A DNA stretch of 64,000 bases from Roseobacter weihaiensis (GCF_020622345.1 NZ_JACNMO010000015.1:62001-126000), one strand, 5' to 3'; shown: positions 18,223 to 28,351, numbered from the stretch's first letter. Notes: a model not told the origin generated them from the sequence alone. Program-made: numbers and translations.

Positions 18223-19755
18223 TCACAACGGAATATTGTCGTGCTTTTTCCACGGCAATTGTACCGATTTGTTGCGCAGCGATGCAAAAGCGCGGGCCAC
18301 CCGTTTGCGGGTGCTGCGCGGCTGGATCACCTCGTCCACGAAGCCGCGCTCCGACGCGACAAAAGGGTTTGCGAACCGTTCCTCGTAATCAGCGGTGTGT
18401 TTCGCCAGCTTCTCGGGATCGCCCAGATCGGCGCGGTGGATGATCTCGGTGGCCCCTTTGGCCCCCATCACAGCCACCTCGGCAGAGGGCCAGGCATAGT
18501 TGAAATCCGCCCGCAGATGTTTCGAGGACATCACGACATAGGCCCCGCCATAGGCCTTGCGGGTGATCACCGTCACCATGGGCACCGTGGCCTCGCCAAA
18601 AGCGTAAAGCAGTTTGGCCCCGTGTTTGATCACACCGCCATATTCCTGGCTGGTGCCGGGCAGGAAACCGGGCACGTCAATCAGCGTCAGGATCGGGATT
18701 TCAAAGGCGTCGCAAAAGCGCACGAAACGTGCCGCTTTGCGTGAGCTGTCGATATCCAGACAGCCCGCCAGCACCAAGGGCTGGTTCGCGACAACACCGA
18801 CGGTGCGACCTTCCAGCCGGATGAACCCGGTGATGATGTTCTTGGCGAACTCTGCCTGTATTTCGTAGAAATCACCTTCGTCGGCGAGTTTCAGGATCAG
18901 CTCTTTCATGTCATAAGGCGTGTTGGGATTGGCGGGCACCAGCGTATCCAGCGAGGGCTCGATCCGGTCGGGATCGTCAAAGAAAGGCCGCACGGGAGGC
19001 TTTTCACGGTTGTTGGCAGGCAGGAAATCCACCAGACGCCGCACTTCGGCGAGCGCTTCGACATCGTTTTCAAACGCCCCGTCCGCGACCGAGGATTTGC
19101 GCGTGTGGGTCGTGGCCCCGCCCAGCTCCTCTGCCGAGACATGCTCGTTGGTGACCGTTTTCACCACGTCGGGACCGGTGACAAACATGTAAGAGCTGTC
19201 TTTCACCATAAAGATGAAATCCGTCATCGCCGGGGAATAGACGGCCCCCCCCGCACAAGGCCCCATGATCATGCTGATCTGAGGCACAACCCCGGAAGCC
19301 GTGATATTTCGCTTGAAGACATCACCGTATCCCGCAAGCGAATCCACCCCCTCCTGAATACGCGCCCCGCCGGAATCGTTGATCCCGATGACGGGGGCAC
19401 CATTCTGCACGGCCATATCCATGATCTTGCAGATCTTCTTGGCGTGGGTCTCTGATACGGACCCCCCCAAAACCGTGAAATCCTGGCTGAAAACATAGAC
19501 AAGACGGCCGTTGATCGTCCCCCACCCGGTGACCACGCCGTCCCCTGCAGGCTTTTGAGCCTCCATCCCGAAGTCAGTGCACCGGTGCGTGACAAACATG
19601 TCGAACTCTTCGAAGCTGTCTTCGTCAAGCAACAGATCAACCCTTTCACGGGCGGTCAGCTTGCCGCGCCCATGCTGTGCGTCGATCCGCTTTTGCCCCC
19701 CCCCCAGACGCGCTGCTGCGCGCCGGTCTTCGAGTTGCTCCAGGATGTCTTTCAT
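18223..19755 (-). CDS. pccB: Propionyl-CoA carboxylase beta (carboxyltransferase) subunit
   Basis: Transfers the carboxyl group from PccA-biotin to propionyl-CoA, giving (S)-methylmalonyl-CoA. The 510-residue chain starts [20 protein letters not shown] and has two crotonase-like halves: [37 protein letters not shown] and [19 protein letters not shown] in the first, and [20 protein letters not shown] and [13 protein letters not shown] in the second. ATG 19755 fits relatives; ATG 19767 (MGFG) is four codons longer. Upstream lie two TTTGC direct-repeat elements that are probable PccR sites. Six small genes separate it from pccA. Confidence 0.96.
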   Translation of the reverse strand: MKDILEQLEDRRAAARLGGGQKRIDAQHGRGKLTARERVDLLLDEDSFEEFDMFVTHRCTDFGMEAQKPAGDGVVTGWGTINGRLVYVFSQDFTVLGGSVSETHAKKICKIMDMAVQNGAPVIGINDSGGARIQEGVDSLAGYGDVFKRNITASGVVPQISMIMGPCAGGAVYSPAMTDFIFMVKDSSYMFVTGPDVVKTVTNEHVSAEELGGATTHTRKSSVADGAFENDVEALAEVRRLVDFLPANNREKPPVRPFFDDPDRIEPSLDTLVPANPNTPYDMKELILKLADEGDFYEIQAEFAKNIITGFIRLEGRTVGVVANQPLVLAGCLDIDSSRKAARFVRFCDAFEIPILTLIDVPGFLPGTSQEYGGVIKHGAKLLYAFGEATVPMVTVITRKAYGGAYVVMSSKHLRADFNYAWPSAEVAVMGAKGATEIIHRADLGDPEKLAKHTADYEERFANPFVASERGFVDEVIQPRSTRKRVARAFASLRNKSVQLPWKKHDNIPL

Positions 19756-19821
19756 ACCGAACCCCATTTTCCGATTTTTTCCGTTCTATCGGAGGTTACA
19801 GTCAAAACGAAGATCAATTGA

Positions 19822-19874
19822 GCAAATTTGCAAATATTATTCATCCGCATTTCTGCGAACTGCAAATCCGCAAA
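19822..19874 (-). promoter_or_regulatory. Probable PccR operator pair upstream of pccB
   Basis: Two 13-bp elements, GCAAATTTGCAAA (19822-19834) and GCAAATCCGCAAA (19862-19874), begin exactly 40 bp apart. In the pccB direction both read TTTGC-N3-TTTGC. The first also occurs upstream of pccR. TTTGCAAA-type sites are known for PccR of Rhodobacter sphaeroides and for the related RamB of corynebacteria; the site assignment here is by that analogy. Confidence 0.75.
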
Positions 19875-19944
19875 CTCACCCCAGGCGGCACTGGCTGCCG
19901 CAAGGGTCGTGGACAAGGTCGGGAGGCTGGCCTAAACAACCGGT

Positions 19945-21165
19945 ATGAAGCAACCGCCGGTGATCCGCTTTCTGGATCGGACGACCCCCCCGCATATCGC
20001 GACTTTGATCCTGCTGGCAGGTATGTCGGCTGTTGTGATGAACATGTTTCTGCCAAGCCTGCCCAAAATGACATCCCATTTCGACACGGAATACAAGATC
20101 ATGCAGCTTTCCGTGGCGCTCTATCTGGGAGTCAGCGGGGTGTTGCAGGTTTTTATGGGCCCCATTTCGGACAAATACGGTCGCCGTCCTGTGATCCTCT
20201 TTGGATTGACTGTTTTCCTGCTGGCCACGCTGGGCTGCATCTATGCCCCCACCGCGGAAGCATTCCTCTTTTTCCGCATGTGCCAGGCTGCTGTTGCCGT
20301 TGCAATGGTGCTCAGCCGTGCGGCCGTGCGCGACATGTTCGAACAGGATCAGGCGGCCTCGATGATTGGCTATGTCACGATGGGCATGGCAATCGTGCCG
20401 ATGATCAGCCCGATGTTCGGCGGCATTCTGGACGAATTGTTCGGCTGGCAGGCGAATTTCTGGGCCCTCTTCCTTCTCGGCGCCCTGACCCTTTGGCTGG
20501 CGTGGGCCGATATGGGGGAAACGGCCGTGAAAAGTGGCAAAACCCTGACACAGCAGTTTGGCGAATATCCGGAGCTTTTGACCTCGCCGCGCTTCTGGGG
20601 CTATTCGCTGGCGGCCGGATTCTGTTCGGGGGCGTTCTTTGCCTATCTGGGTGGGGGTCCGTTTGTGGGGTCCGTGGTTTTTGGACTATCGCCTTTCTGG
20701 GTCGGCATATTCTTTGGCGCCCCGGCGATCGGATATTTCTTTGGCAATATGTTCACCGGCATGCTGGCCCAGCGGGTGGGCGTGAACAGGCTGGTGCTGA
20801 CAGGCTCCCTCATCAATGCCGGGGGCGTCAGCCTGTCGCTGGCCATATTTCTGGCGGGCTATGGCACACCGCTCAGCTTTTTCGGCCTGATGACATTTGT
20901 CGGGCTCGGCAATGGCCTGGTCATCCCCAATGCCACAGCCGGCTTGCTGTCGGTCAGGCCCCATCTGGCGGGGACGGCGTCCGGGCTGGGCGGGGCCATC
21001 ATGATCGGTGGCGGTGCTGCTCTCAGCGCGCTGGCCGGGGCCACATTGGATGAGAGCACCGGGGCCTTTCCCCTCCTCTACATCATGCTTGCAACCGCGC
21101 TCGCTGCGGTTGTCAGCATCTTGCTGGTCCTCCGGCGCGAACGCCGTATCACGGGATCGATCTGA
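19945..21165 (+). CDS. Bcr/CflA-type multidrug efflux MFS transporter
   Basis: A 406-residue, 12-helix major facilitator. The MFS loop 2-3 signature appears as GPISDKYGRRPVILFG near 72-87 and FMGPISDK precedes it; helix 4 has RMCQAAVAVAMVLSRAAVRD; the second half has GYFFGNMFTGMLAQRVG. The pattern matches proton-driven drug exporters of the Bcr/CflA group. Substrate unknown. It lies between pccB (divergent) and pccR (same strand), so its promoter shares the region with the PccR elements at 19822-19874 and may be controlled by PccR. Confidence 0.9.
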   Translation: MKQPPVIRFLDRTTPPHIATLILLAGMSAVVMNMFLPSLPKMTSHFDTEYKIMQLSVALYLGVSGVLQVFMGPISDKYGRRPVILFGLTVFLLATLGCIYAPTAEAFLFFRMCQAAVAVAMVLSRAAVRDMFEQDQAASMIGYVTMGMAIVPMISPMFGGILDELFGWQANFWALFLLGALTLWLAWADMGETAVKSGKTLTQQFGEYPELLTSPRFWGYSLAAGFCSGAFFAYLGGGPFVGSVVFGLSPFWVGIFFGAPAIGYFFGNMFTGMLAQRVGVNRLVLTGSLINAGGVSLSLAIFLAGYGTPLSFFGLMTFVGLGNGLVIPNATAGLLSVRPHLAGTASGLGGAIMIGGGAALSALAGATLDESTGAFPLLYIMLATALAAVVSILLVLRRERRITGSI

Positions 21166-21221
21166 GGGTCTTTTTCGGGCCTGTTAGCCTCCTGTTAACC
21201 CTGTTGAGACACCTTGTGCTT

Positions 21222-21266
21222 TAAGGTTTGCAAAGCTACGCTTTTCCTGCCGGGCAAATTTGCAAA
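21222..21266 (+). promoter_or_regulatory. Probable PccR operator pair upstream of pccR
   Basis: TTTGCAAA occurs at 21227-21234 and again at 21259-21266, the second inside GCAAATTTGCAAA (21254-21266), identical to the element upstream of pccB. Starts are 32 bp apart, about three helical turns, and end 21 bp before the pccR ATG. This placement suggests autoregulation. Confidence 0.72.
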
Positions 21267-21287
21267 GTCGTCAGGGAAGGCATTTTA

Positions 21288-22688
21288 ATGGCCACACAGA
21301 AACTATACGCAGGTGCCAAGCTGCGGGAGCTGCGCACACGCATGGGTCATACCCAAAAGGACTTTGCCGAAAAACTCGGCGTGTCGCTGCCCTACCTCAA
21401 CCAGATGGAAAACAACAACAGGCCGGTGTCGACCACCGTGGTTCTCGCCCTGGCGCAGGAGTTCGGCCTGGATGTCACCGAGCTCAGCGAAGGCGACAGC
21501 GAACGGCTGGTCAGCGACATGCGCGAGGCCTTCGCAGACCCGGTCTTTGCCGAGACGCTGCCCCCTGTCGCGGATCTGCGGCTTGCGGCCTCGAACGCGC
21601 CCACCTTTGCCCATGCCTTTCTCGAACTGCACCGCAGTTACCGGCAGATGCAGGAACGTCTGGCCTCGCTTGACGAAGCGCTGGGGCGCGAAGACGCCCG
21701 CAGCACGCCAAGCCCCTGGGAAGAGGTCCGCGACTTTTTCCATTACTGCGACAATTACATCGATGCGGTGGACCGGGCCGCCGAGCATTTCGCGGACAGG
21801 CAAGGCAGCCACCGCAACATCCGCGTGGCCGCGGTCTCAACACTTGGCAACAGCGGTGTCACGGTGGAATTTGGCGCAACGGATCAGCTCAGGCACTACG
21901 ACGACGAAACCAAGGTCCTGACCCTGTCGCGCCGCGCGCCCCCCGAGACGCAAACCTTCCAGCTGCTCTTGCAGGTGGCGCTGGTCAAGCAGGATGCGCT
22001 GTTGGAGGCGACCCTTGATCTGGCCCGGTTCCATACCGTTGAGGCCCGCGCCATCGCCAAGATCGGGTTGGCCAATTACTTTGCCGGGGCCGCCTTGATG
22101 CCCTATGCGGCGTTCCAGCGTGTCGCGGCGGACTGCCGCCATGATCTGGAGGTGCTTGCGGGCCATTTCGGGGCCTCAATCGAACAGGTGGCGCACCGGC
22201 TCTCGACCCTGCAGCGGCCCGGCGCAAAGGGCATTCCGTTCTTCTTCGTGCGTGTCGATCAGGCGGGCACGATCACCAAACGCCATTCGGCCACGCGGCT
22301 GCAATTTGCGCGGTTTGGCGGGGCGTGCCCCCTGTGGAACGTGCATCGCGCCTTTGAGGTGCCGGGGCAGTTCCTGCGGCAGCTGGCGGAAACGCCGGAC
22401 GGGGTTCGCTACATCAGCCTGGCGCGGGACGTGACCAAACCGGCGGGCCGCTTTGGGGCGCCGCTGCGCCGGTATGCCATTGCTCTGGGATGCGAGGTGC
22501 GCCATGCACGCGACCTCGTCTATGCCGACGGGATGGATCTGACGGGCGATCATGCCTTTGAGCCGATCGGCATTTCCTGCCGCATCTGCGAGCGGACAAA
22601 TTGCCATCAACGCGCGGTGCCGCCACTGGAACGCAAGCTGACCGTCGACCCGAACCGGCGCGATATACTGCCCTATTACGTGGTCTAG
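21288..22688 (+). CDS. pccR: PccR-type short-chain fatty acyl-CoA regulator (ScfR family)
   Basis: A 466-residue transcription factor. Residues about 7-62 form an XRE helix-turn-helix (AKLRELRTRMGHTQKDFAEK, VSLPYLNQMENNNRPVS). The large C-terminal part corresponds to the M78/DUF2083-type ligand domain of ScfR proteins, with IKFxNYFAGAAL-like GLANYFAGAALMPYAAFQ near 264-281 and a cysteine cluster ISCRICERTNCHQRAVPP near 431-448. PccR of R. sphaeroides senses propionyl-CoA and activates pccB. ATG 21288 has GGGAAGG upstream. Two copies of the TTTGCAAA element precede it, and pccB lies 1.5 kb away beyond an MFS gene. Confidence 0.9.
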   Translation: MATQKLYAGAKLRELRTRMGHTQKDFAEKLGVSLPYLNQMENNNRPVSTTVVLALAQEFGLDVTELSEGDSERLVSDMREAFADPVFAETLPPVADLRLAASNAPTFAHAFLELHRSYRQMQERLASLDEALGREDARSTPSPWEEVRDFFHYCDNYIDAVDRAAEHFADRQGSHRNIRVAAVSTLGNSGVTVEFGATDQLRHYDDETKVLTLSRRAPPETQTFQLLLQVALVKQDALLEATLDLARFHTVEARAIAKIGLANYFAGAALMPYAAFQRVAADCRHDLEVLAGHFGASIEQVAHRLSTLQRPGAKGIPFFFVRVDQAGTITKRHSATRLQFARFGGACPLWNVHRAFEVPGQFLRQLAETPDGVRYISLARDVTKPAGRFGAPLRRYAIALGCEVRHARDLVYADGMDLTGDHAFEPIGISCRICERTNCHQRAVPPLERKLTVDPNRRDILPYYVV

Positions 22689-22691
22689 GTC

Positions 22692-23357
22692 CTACCGCCG
22701 GGCGGCCCGCCAGCCTGCCGCCTCTGCCTCGGCGGCGTTGCAAAACCACCGCTCATCCTTGTCAGGGCGGATCACCGTGCGGTTGTAGTCGCGCTGTCCC
22801 GGCGCATGATAGATATGAACCCCGGCGGCGGAGATATTGCCTTTGATCCGACAGCTGCTGTCCGGCGGGCGCAGCCCTACCGCGCGTGCCTTCCGAAACT
22901 GTGTCGGCGCCTGCACACGACTGGCGTGCAAACCCGCATCCTGCCGGGCGGCTTCCAGCTCCAACGTGTGGTAATCCAAAGAATATCTGCGGTAGGCAAA
23001 CGCCGCCCCGCGGGACACCAGATAGGCGCCCACATCCTCCCCCTCGACCTCACAGCGCGCCACGGCACGCCCGTAACGGTCTGTATCGCGGGGCTGGCAG
23101 CGCGCCATCTTGCCGGCGTAGCGCTCTCTGACAATCTCGTTGACCCAGGTGCCGCAGGCCCAGGCAACGGCACGTTCCGTCACACAGGTCTGATCGGATT
23201 CCGGGGCATCGATCCCATGAAGCCGGACGCGCGTACCGCCGATATCAAAAGTGTCGCCATCGATGACCGTCACCGGCCCGCCGATCTCGGGTGGGGCGGC
23301 CTGGGCAACACCACTCAGCGCCAAAAAAACGGCAAATACGGGCACAACGACATACAT
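22692..23357 (-). CDS. Secreted thermonuclease (staphylococcal nuclease fold) with cysteine-rich tail
   Basis: A 221-residue exported nuclease. Signal peptide MYVVVPVFAVFLALSGVAQA. The SNase core has VIDGDTFDIGGTRVRLHGIDAPES with the calcium aspartates, conserved arginine and glutamate, and the second arginine in DTDRYGRAVARCEVEG. The C-terminal 60 residues (CRIKGNISAAGVHIYHAPGQ, then ERWFCNAAEAEAAGWR) form the small module often fused to such nucleases. It probably cleaves DNA or RNA outside the cytoplasm. It is convergent with pccR, three bases apart. Confidence 0.9.
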   Translation of the reverse strand: MYVVVPVFAVFLALSGVAQAAPPEIGGPVTVIDGDTFDIGGTRVRLHGIDAPESDQTCVTERAVAWACGTWVNEIVRERYAGKMARCQPRDTDRYGRAVARCEVEGEDVGAYLVSRGAAFAYRRYSLDYHTLELEAARQDAGLHASRVQAPTQFRKARAVGLRPPDSSCRIKGNISAAGVHIYHAPGQRDYNRTVIRPDKDERWFCNAAEAEAAGWRAARR

Positions 23358-23422
23358 ATCCCTGCCATGAGATATACCTCCGCAAGGCGCAAGGAATTTC
23401 GTTAACCAAGGTTAAAAAACCA

Positions 23423-25081
23423 TTACCGCTGCGCGTTTTCCCAATCCGGATGGGTCCAGGGCAGGTCATTCGCGCGCGGCAGCGGATCGCGCCCGAGCAG
23501 GTGGTCGGAGACTTTCTCACCGACCATGATCGAGGGCGCGTTCAGGTTGCCATTGGTGATGCGCGGAAAGACACTGCTGTCCGCGACCCGCAAGCCCTCC
23601 ACGCCGATGACGCGGGCCTGCGCATCCACGACCGCCTGCCGGTCCTCGGCCCGGCCCATACGGCAGGTCCCGCAGGGGTGATAGGCGCTTTCGGCATGCT
23701 CGGCGATAAACGCGTCGAGTTCCGCGTCGGACTGGACAACCGCCCCCGGCTGTATCTCGTGCCGGACATAGGGTTTGAAGGCGTCCTGGGCAAAGATTTC
23801 GCGGGTCAGCCGGATACAGCGCCGGAAATCCTCCCAGTCGTCGGGATGCGACATGTAGTTGAAAAGGATATTCGGGGCCTCGACCGGATCGGGCGAGGCC
23901 AGGGTCACCGCGCCGCGTGATTTCGACCGCATCGGACCCACATGGGCCTGAAACCCGTGGCCTTCGGCAGCGACCTTGCCATCGTAGCGCACGGCAATCG
24001 GAAGAAAGTGGTACTGGATATCGGGGTACGGCACCCCGGCCCGCGACCGGATGAAGGCCGCGCTTTCGAACTGGTTGGAGGCCCCCATTCCCTTTTTGGT
24101 AAAGAGCCATTGCGCCCCGATCACGGCCTTGGAGAGCAGGTTCCAGTGTTTATAGAGCGTGATCGGCTGGCGCGACGCCATCTGCAGATAGAGTTCCAGA
24201 TGATCCTGAAGGTTCTGACCCACGCCCGGCCTGTCAGCCAGCGGCACGATGCCGTGCTCTGCCAGATGCGCAGCAGGTCCAACACCCGACAGCATCAACA
24301 GTTTGGGCGAGTTGATCGAGGAGGCGGCCAACACCACCTCGCGGGTGGCACGGATCACCTCGAGGCCCGACCCGCGTTTGATCTCAACGCCGCAGGCGCG
24401 TTTGCCCTCGAACACAACACGCTGCGCCAGCCCCTGCACCAGCGTGCAGTTGGCGCGCTTTAAAGCGGGCCGCAGATAGGCGTTGGCCGCAGACCACCGC
24501 CGGCCCTGCCAGACCGTCTGCTCCATCGGGCCAAAGCCTTCCTGTTTTTGCCCGTTGTAGTCTTCTGTCGCCTCGTATCCGGCTTGCCTGCCGGCCTCCA
24601 CGAAAGCATCAAAAAGCGGGTTGGCGCGGGGCCCCCGGCTGACATGCAAGGGCCCGTCGGTGCCGCGCCATGTCCGGTCCCCGCCATGCCCGCCGTCATG
24701 CCAGGTCTCCATGCGTTTGTAATAGGGCAGCACATCGGCATAGGCCCATCCATCGGCCCCCTGCTCGGCCCAGTGGTCGAAATCCATGGCATGGCCGCGC
24801 ACGTAAACCATGCCGTTGATGCTGGAGGAGCCACCGATCACCTTGCCGCGCGGACAGGCCAGCCGCCGACCGCCCAGATGCGGTTCGGGCTGGGACTGAA
24901 AGCCCCAGTCGTAGCGCTTCATGTTCATCGGGTAGGACAAGGCCGCAGGCATCTGGATCAGCGGCCCCACATCGGTGCCGCCATGTTCGATCACAATGAC
25001 GGAGGCGCCGGCTTCTGACAGCCGGTAAGCCATGGCGCACCCGGCGGAACCGGCACCCACGATAACAAAATCAGCTTGCAT
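23423..25081 (-). CDS. betA: Choline dehydrogenase (GMC oxidoreductase)
   Basis: Oxidises choline to betaine aldehyde, donating electrons to the respiratory chain. 552 residues, normal length. FAD-binding [18 protein letters not shown] at 3-20; GMC signature [21 protein letters not shown] near 79-99; catalytic His in [11 protein letters not shown] near 460-470; C-terminal [20 protein letters not shown] 25081 matches the family start. It is the last gene of the bet cluster, 11 bases after the small membrane gene. Confidence 0.95.
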   Translation of the reverse strand: MQADFVIVGAGSAGCAMAYRLSEAGASVIVIEHGGTDVGPLIQMPAALSYPMNMKRYDWGFQSQPEPHLGGRRLACPRGKVIGGSSSINGMVYVRGHAMDFDHWAEQGADGWAYADVLPYYKRMETWHDGGHGGDRTWRGTDGPLHVSRGPRANPLFDAFVEAGRQAGYEATEDYNGQKQEGFGPMEQTVWQGRRWSAANAYLRPALKRANCTLVQGLAQRVVFEGKRACGVEIKRGSGLEVIRATREVVLAASSINSPKLLMLSGVGPAAHLAEHGIVPLADRPGVGQNLQDHLELYLQMASRQPITLYKHWNLLSKAVIGAQWLFTKKGMGASNQFESAAFIRSRAGVPYPDIQYHFLPIAVRYDGKVAAEGHGFQAHVGPMRSKSRGAVTLASPDPVEAPNILFNYMSHPDDWEDFRRCIRLTREIFAQDAFKPYVRHEIQPGAVVQSDAELDAFIAEHAESAYHPCGTCRMGRAEDRQAVVDAQARVIGVEGLRVADSSVFPRITNGNLNAPSIMVGEKVSDHLLGRDPLPRANDLPWTHPDWENAQR

Positions 25082-25092
25082 TTCAATGATCC

Positions 25093-25338
25093 TCAGGCGT
25101 TCAGATATCCGACCAACAGCGAGATAAAGGCCCCCAGATGGACAACCATAATGGCGCGATCCTTCCACATGATGCCGACGGCAAACCACAGGATGATCCC
25201 GGCGAAAAAGGCAAAGACGTTCCAGGGCACGATGTTCATTACTGTCAGACCATAGCCGACAAGCTGCACAAGCGTGGCAACCCACTTAACGATATCGACA
25301 GGCCGAAAGCCCTGCGGTTCACGGGCAATGGCGTTCAT
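25093..25338 (-). CDS. Small bet-cluster membrane protein (DUF6552-like)
   Basis: An 81-residue protein with two hydrophobic segments: [20 protein letters not shown] at about 18-37 and [18 protein letters not shown] at about 41-58, with a third short one ([15 protein letters not shown]) at the C-terminus. Its ATG shares one base with the betB stop and it ends 11 bases before betA, so it is co-translated with choline oxidation genes. I believe this is the family called DUF6552 (from memory). A role in anchoring or electron transfer for BetA is conjecture. Confidence 0.8.
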   Translation of the reverse strand: MNAIAREPQGFRPVDIVKWVATLVQLVGYGLTVMNIVPWNVFAFFAGIILWFAVGIMWKDRAIMVVHLGAFISLLVGYLNA

Positions 25339-26795
25339 CAGAACGGGGCCTCCAGATCGCCCATGCGCACATAGACCGATTTGATCTGGCTGTAGTGCTC
25401 GATCGCCGCCTTGGAATTCTCGCGCCCCACCCCGGAGGCTTTGACCCCGCCAAAGGGCGCTTCGACAGGGGCATCGTTGTAGGTGTTGATATAGCAGGTC
25501 CCCGCCTCGAAACCTGCGGCCACCCGATGCGCGCGGGCCAGATCGCGGGTGAAGACGCCAGCGGCCAACCCGAACTCGGTGGCATTGGCGCGCGCCAGCA
25601 CGTCCTGTTCGTCGTCAAAATCGAGCACGGCCATCACCGGGCCAAAGATTTCCTCCCGCGCGATGGTCATCTCGTCGGTGACATCGGCAAAGACAGTGGG
25701 CGCCAGATAGAACCCAGCGCGGTCGACACGGGTGCCCCCGCAGACCAGCCGCGCGCCTTCGTCCTGGCCTTTGGCAATATAGCTCAGCACGATCTGCATC
25801 TGGCGCTCGGACACCATGGGACCAAAGCTTGTCGCCGGATCGAGCGGGTCCCCGATGACTGCGGTGGCCAGCCGGTCCGCAAGGCGCGTCAGGAAGGCCT
25901 CCTTGATGTCCTTGTGCACAAACACCCGCGTGCCATTGGAACAGACCTGCCCCGAGGAGTAGAAATTGCCCAGGATCGCCCCGCTGACCGCGTTCTCCAG
26001 ATCCGCGTCATCGAAAACGATGAGGGGTGATTTGCCTCCCAGCTCCATTGTGACGTGTTTCAGGCCTGCCGCTGCGGCGGCGTAGACCTTGCGCCCGGTC
26101 GGGACCGACCCGGTCAGCGACACCTTGTCGACGCGGGCATCCTCAAGCAGAGCCGCGCCCACATCACCAAGGCCCTGCACCACATTGTAGATCCCGGCAG
26201 GCAGGCCCGCCTCATGCAGGATTTCCGCAACCTTCAGAGCACAAAGCGGTGTGGTCTCGGACGGTTTGAAGACCATCGCATTGCCGCAGGCCAGCGCCGG
26301 TGCACCCTTCCAGCAGGCAATCTGCGTGGGGTAATTCCAGGCCCCGATGCCAACACAGACCCCCAGGGCTTCACGCCGGGTATAGACCCAATCCTCGCCC
26401 AGCTGGATATGCTCACCAGTCAGCGTGGCCGCCATCCCGCCGAAATATTCCAGCGCATCCGCCCCGCTGGTCGCATCCGCCACGGAGGTTTCCTGATAGG
26501 GTTTGCCGGTGTCATGGGTTTCCAGCACCGACAGATCGTGGTTGCGGTCCCGCATCATATCTGCGGCGCGGCGCAGAATGCGGCCCCGCTCTGTCCCGGT
26601 CATCGCAGCCCAGGCCGCCTGTGCAGCACGCGCAGATGTCAGGGCTTGCTCTATGATTGCAGGGGTCGCGGAATGCACGGTGGCAATCACCTCCCCTGTC
26701 GCGGGGTAAATCACATCAATCGGCGTGCCATCGGTATCTTCGACATAGGCACCATTTATGAAATGGCTCGCCGTTGGCTGGGTCGGGTAGGGCAT
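25338..26795 (-). CDS. betB: Betaine aldehyde dehydrogenase
   Basis: NAD(P)-dependent oxidation of betaine aldehyde to glycine betaine. 485 residues. Active-site features: [19 protein letters not shown] with the transition-state asparagine near 153, [17 protein letters not shown] with the general-base glutamate near 250, and [14 protein letters not shown] with the nucleophilic cysteine near 284. ATG 26795 ([12 protein letters not shown]) is used; longer frames run through the short tandem repeat between betC and betB. The stop overlaps the next ATG by one base. Confidence 0.95.
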   Translation of the reverse strand: MPYPTQPTASHFINGAYVEDTDGTPIDVIYPATGEVIATVHSATPAIIEQALTSARAAQAAWAAMTGTERGRILRRAADMMRDRNHDLSVLETHDTGKPYQETSVADATSGADALEYFGGMAATLTGEHIQLGEDWVYTRREALGVCVGIGAWNYPTQIACWKGAPALACGNAMVFKPSETTPLCALKVAEILHEAGLPAGIYNVVQGLGDVGAALLEDARVDKVSLTGSVPTGRKVYAAAAAGLKHVTMELGGKSPLIVFDDADLENAVSGAILGNFYSSGQVCSNGTRVFVHKDIKEAFLTRLADRLATAVIGDPLDPATSFGPMVSERQMQIVLSYIAKGQDEGARLVCGGTRVDRAGFYLAPTVFADVTDEMTIAREEIFGPVMAVLDFDDEQDVLARANATEFGLAAGVFTRDLARAHRVAAGFEAGTCYINTYNDAPVEAPFGGVKASGVGRENSKAAIEHYSQIKSVYVRMGDLEAPF

Positions 26796-26810
26796 CGGGG
26801 TGGGTCTCCA

Positions 26811-26837
26811 ACAGGGTAAGACAGGGTAAGACAGGGT
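26811..26837. repeat. 10-bp tandem repeat between betC and betB
   Basis: ACAGGGTAAG is present at 26811-26820 and 26821-26830 and again as ACAGGGT at 26831-26837, 2.7 copies without mismatch. It fills most of the 47-bp gap between the betC stop and the betB ATG and ends 16 bases upstream of that ATG. Confidence 0.9.
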
Positions 26838-26842
26838 GCGGA

Positions 26843-28351
26843 TTATTCGCCGCGCGGAAAGCGTTTGCGTTCTTCCAGCGTGTTGAGGTCCATGTGATTG
26901 CGCATGTATTGCTCTGACGCATCGCGCAGCGGCTGGTGGTCCCAAGGGTAGTAGCCGCCCTGCCGCAGCGCCTCGTAGACCACCCAGCGACGCGCCTGGC
27001 TTTGACGCACATCCGCGTCATAGGCGGCAAGATCCCAGCGCGCCTCGGATTTCGCGCGCAGCTGGGTCAGTGTCCCCTGATGGGCCGGGACGTCAGCCAG
27101 ATTGGTCAGCTCATAGGGGTCCGCCTCCAGATCAAAGAGCTGATCGGGGTCGAGCGCACAGCGGTTGTATTTCCACTTGCCATAGCGCAGCGAGACCATC
27201 GGCGCATAGGACGCCTCAGCGGCATATTCCATCGCAACAGGCTCCGTGCGGCAGGCCCCCTGCCCCATGGGCATCAATGACTGACCCGTCGTCCAGGGCA
27301 TCACCTCCTCCATCGACACACCCGCCAGCTCGCAGAGTGTCGGGCAGACATCGATGTTGGACACCGGCGCGGTCTGCAAACCCGGCGTCATCTGCGGGGC
27401 AGAGATCATCAGCGGAACGCGCGCAGCCCCCTCAAAGAAGGACATCTTGAACCACAAGCCCCGCTCGCCCAGCATGTCGCCGTGGTCCGAGACAAAGAGG
27501 ATGATCGCCTCTTGTCGGATGTCGTCGAGGGTTTGCAAAATCTCCCCGATCTTGTCGTCGAGATAGCTGATGTTGGCGAAATAGGCGCGACGGGACCGGC
27601 GGATGTTCTCTTCGGTGATGTCGAAACTGCGCCAGTCGTTGGCATCGAAAATACGCTGGCTGTGCGGATCCTGATCGACATGGTCAAAGGCGGGCACCTC
27701 GGGCAGCAGGTGCTCGCAATCGGCATAGAGGTCCCAGTATTTTTTCCGCGCGACGTAAGGGTCATGCGGGTGGGTAAAGCTGACCGTCAGGCACCAGGGC
27801 CGCGCATCCGTGCCCCGCGACAGATCATAAAGCTTGCGGGTGGCATTATACGCCACATCATCATCATATTCCATCTGGTTGGAGGTTTCCGCAACCCCCG
27901 CGCCCGTCACCGACCCCATGTTGTGATACCACCAGTCGATCCGTTCACCCGGCTTGCGGTAATCCGGTGTCCAGCCGAAATCGGCGGGGTAGATGTCGGT
28001 GGTCAGGCGTTCCTCGAACCCGTGCAACTGATCCGGCCCGACGAAATGCATCTTGCCCGACAGACAGGTCTGATAGCCCGCGCGGCGCAGGTGATGCGCA
28101 TAGGTCGGGATCGAGGAGCAGAACTCCGCCGCGTTATCATAGACCCCGGTGGCCGAGGGCAATTGCCCCGACATGAAGGCCGCACGCCCCGGCGCACAGA
28201 GCGGACTGGCGGTGTAGCTGTTGCGAAACCGGGTCGAACGGGCGGCCAGTTTTTTGAGGTTGGGCGCATGCAGCCACTCTGCCGGCCCATCGGGGAAGAG
28301 CGTGCCATTGAGCTGATCAACCATCAGGATGAGGATATTGGGCTGCGTCAC
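26843..28351 (-). CDS. betC: Choline-sulfatase
   Basis: Hydrolyses choline-O-sulfate to choline and sulfate, feeding BetA. A 502-residue type I sulfatase: metal-binding [12 protein letters not shown] at the N-terminus; the formylglycine motif [15 protein letters not shown] with C at about residue 51; [27 protein letters not shown] near 99-125; and a second metal site in [22 protein letters not shown] near 289-310. The C-terminal extension ([17 protein letters not shown]) is typical of choline-sulfatases. It overlaps betI by four bases (ATGA). Confidence 0.95.
   Translation of the reverse strand: MTQPNILILMVDQLNGTLFPDGPAEWLHAPNLKKLAARSTRFRNSYTASPLCAPGRAAFMSGQLPSATGVYDNAAEFCSSIPTYAHHLRRAGYQTCLSGKMHFVGPDQLHGFEERLTTDIYPADFGWTPDYRKPGERIDWWYHNMGSVTGAGVAETSNQMEYDDDVAYNATRKLYDLSRGTDARPWCLTVSFTHPHDPYVARKKYWDLYADCEHLLPEVPAFDHVDQDPHSQRIFDANDWRSFDITEENIRRSRRAYFANISYLDDKIGEILQTLDDIRQEAIILFVSDHGDMLGERGLWFKMSFFEGAARVPLMISAPQMTPGLQTAPVSNIDVCPTLCELAGVSMEEVMPWTTGQSLMPMGQGACRTEPVAMEYAAEASYAPMVSLRYGKWKYNRCALDPDQLFDLEADPYELTNLADVPAHQGTLTQLRAKSEARWDLAAYDADVRQSQARRWVVYEALRQGGYYPWDHQPLRDASEQYMRNHMDLNTLEERKRFPRGE

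Noticed and set aside
19677-21053. 458-codon plus-strand frame overlapping the MFS gene
   Set aside because: Out of frame with the 12-helix transporter and begins inside pccB; no family features.
23402-23415. TTAACC-AA-GGTTAA inverted repeat between betA and the thermonuclease as a CtrA site
   Set aside because: The half-sites are six, not seven, bases apart, and no second site supports it; the palindrome is real but its role is unclear.
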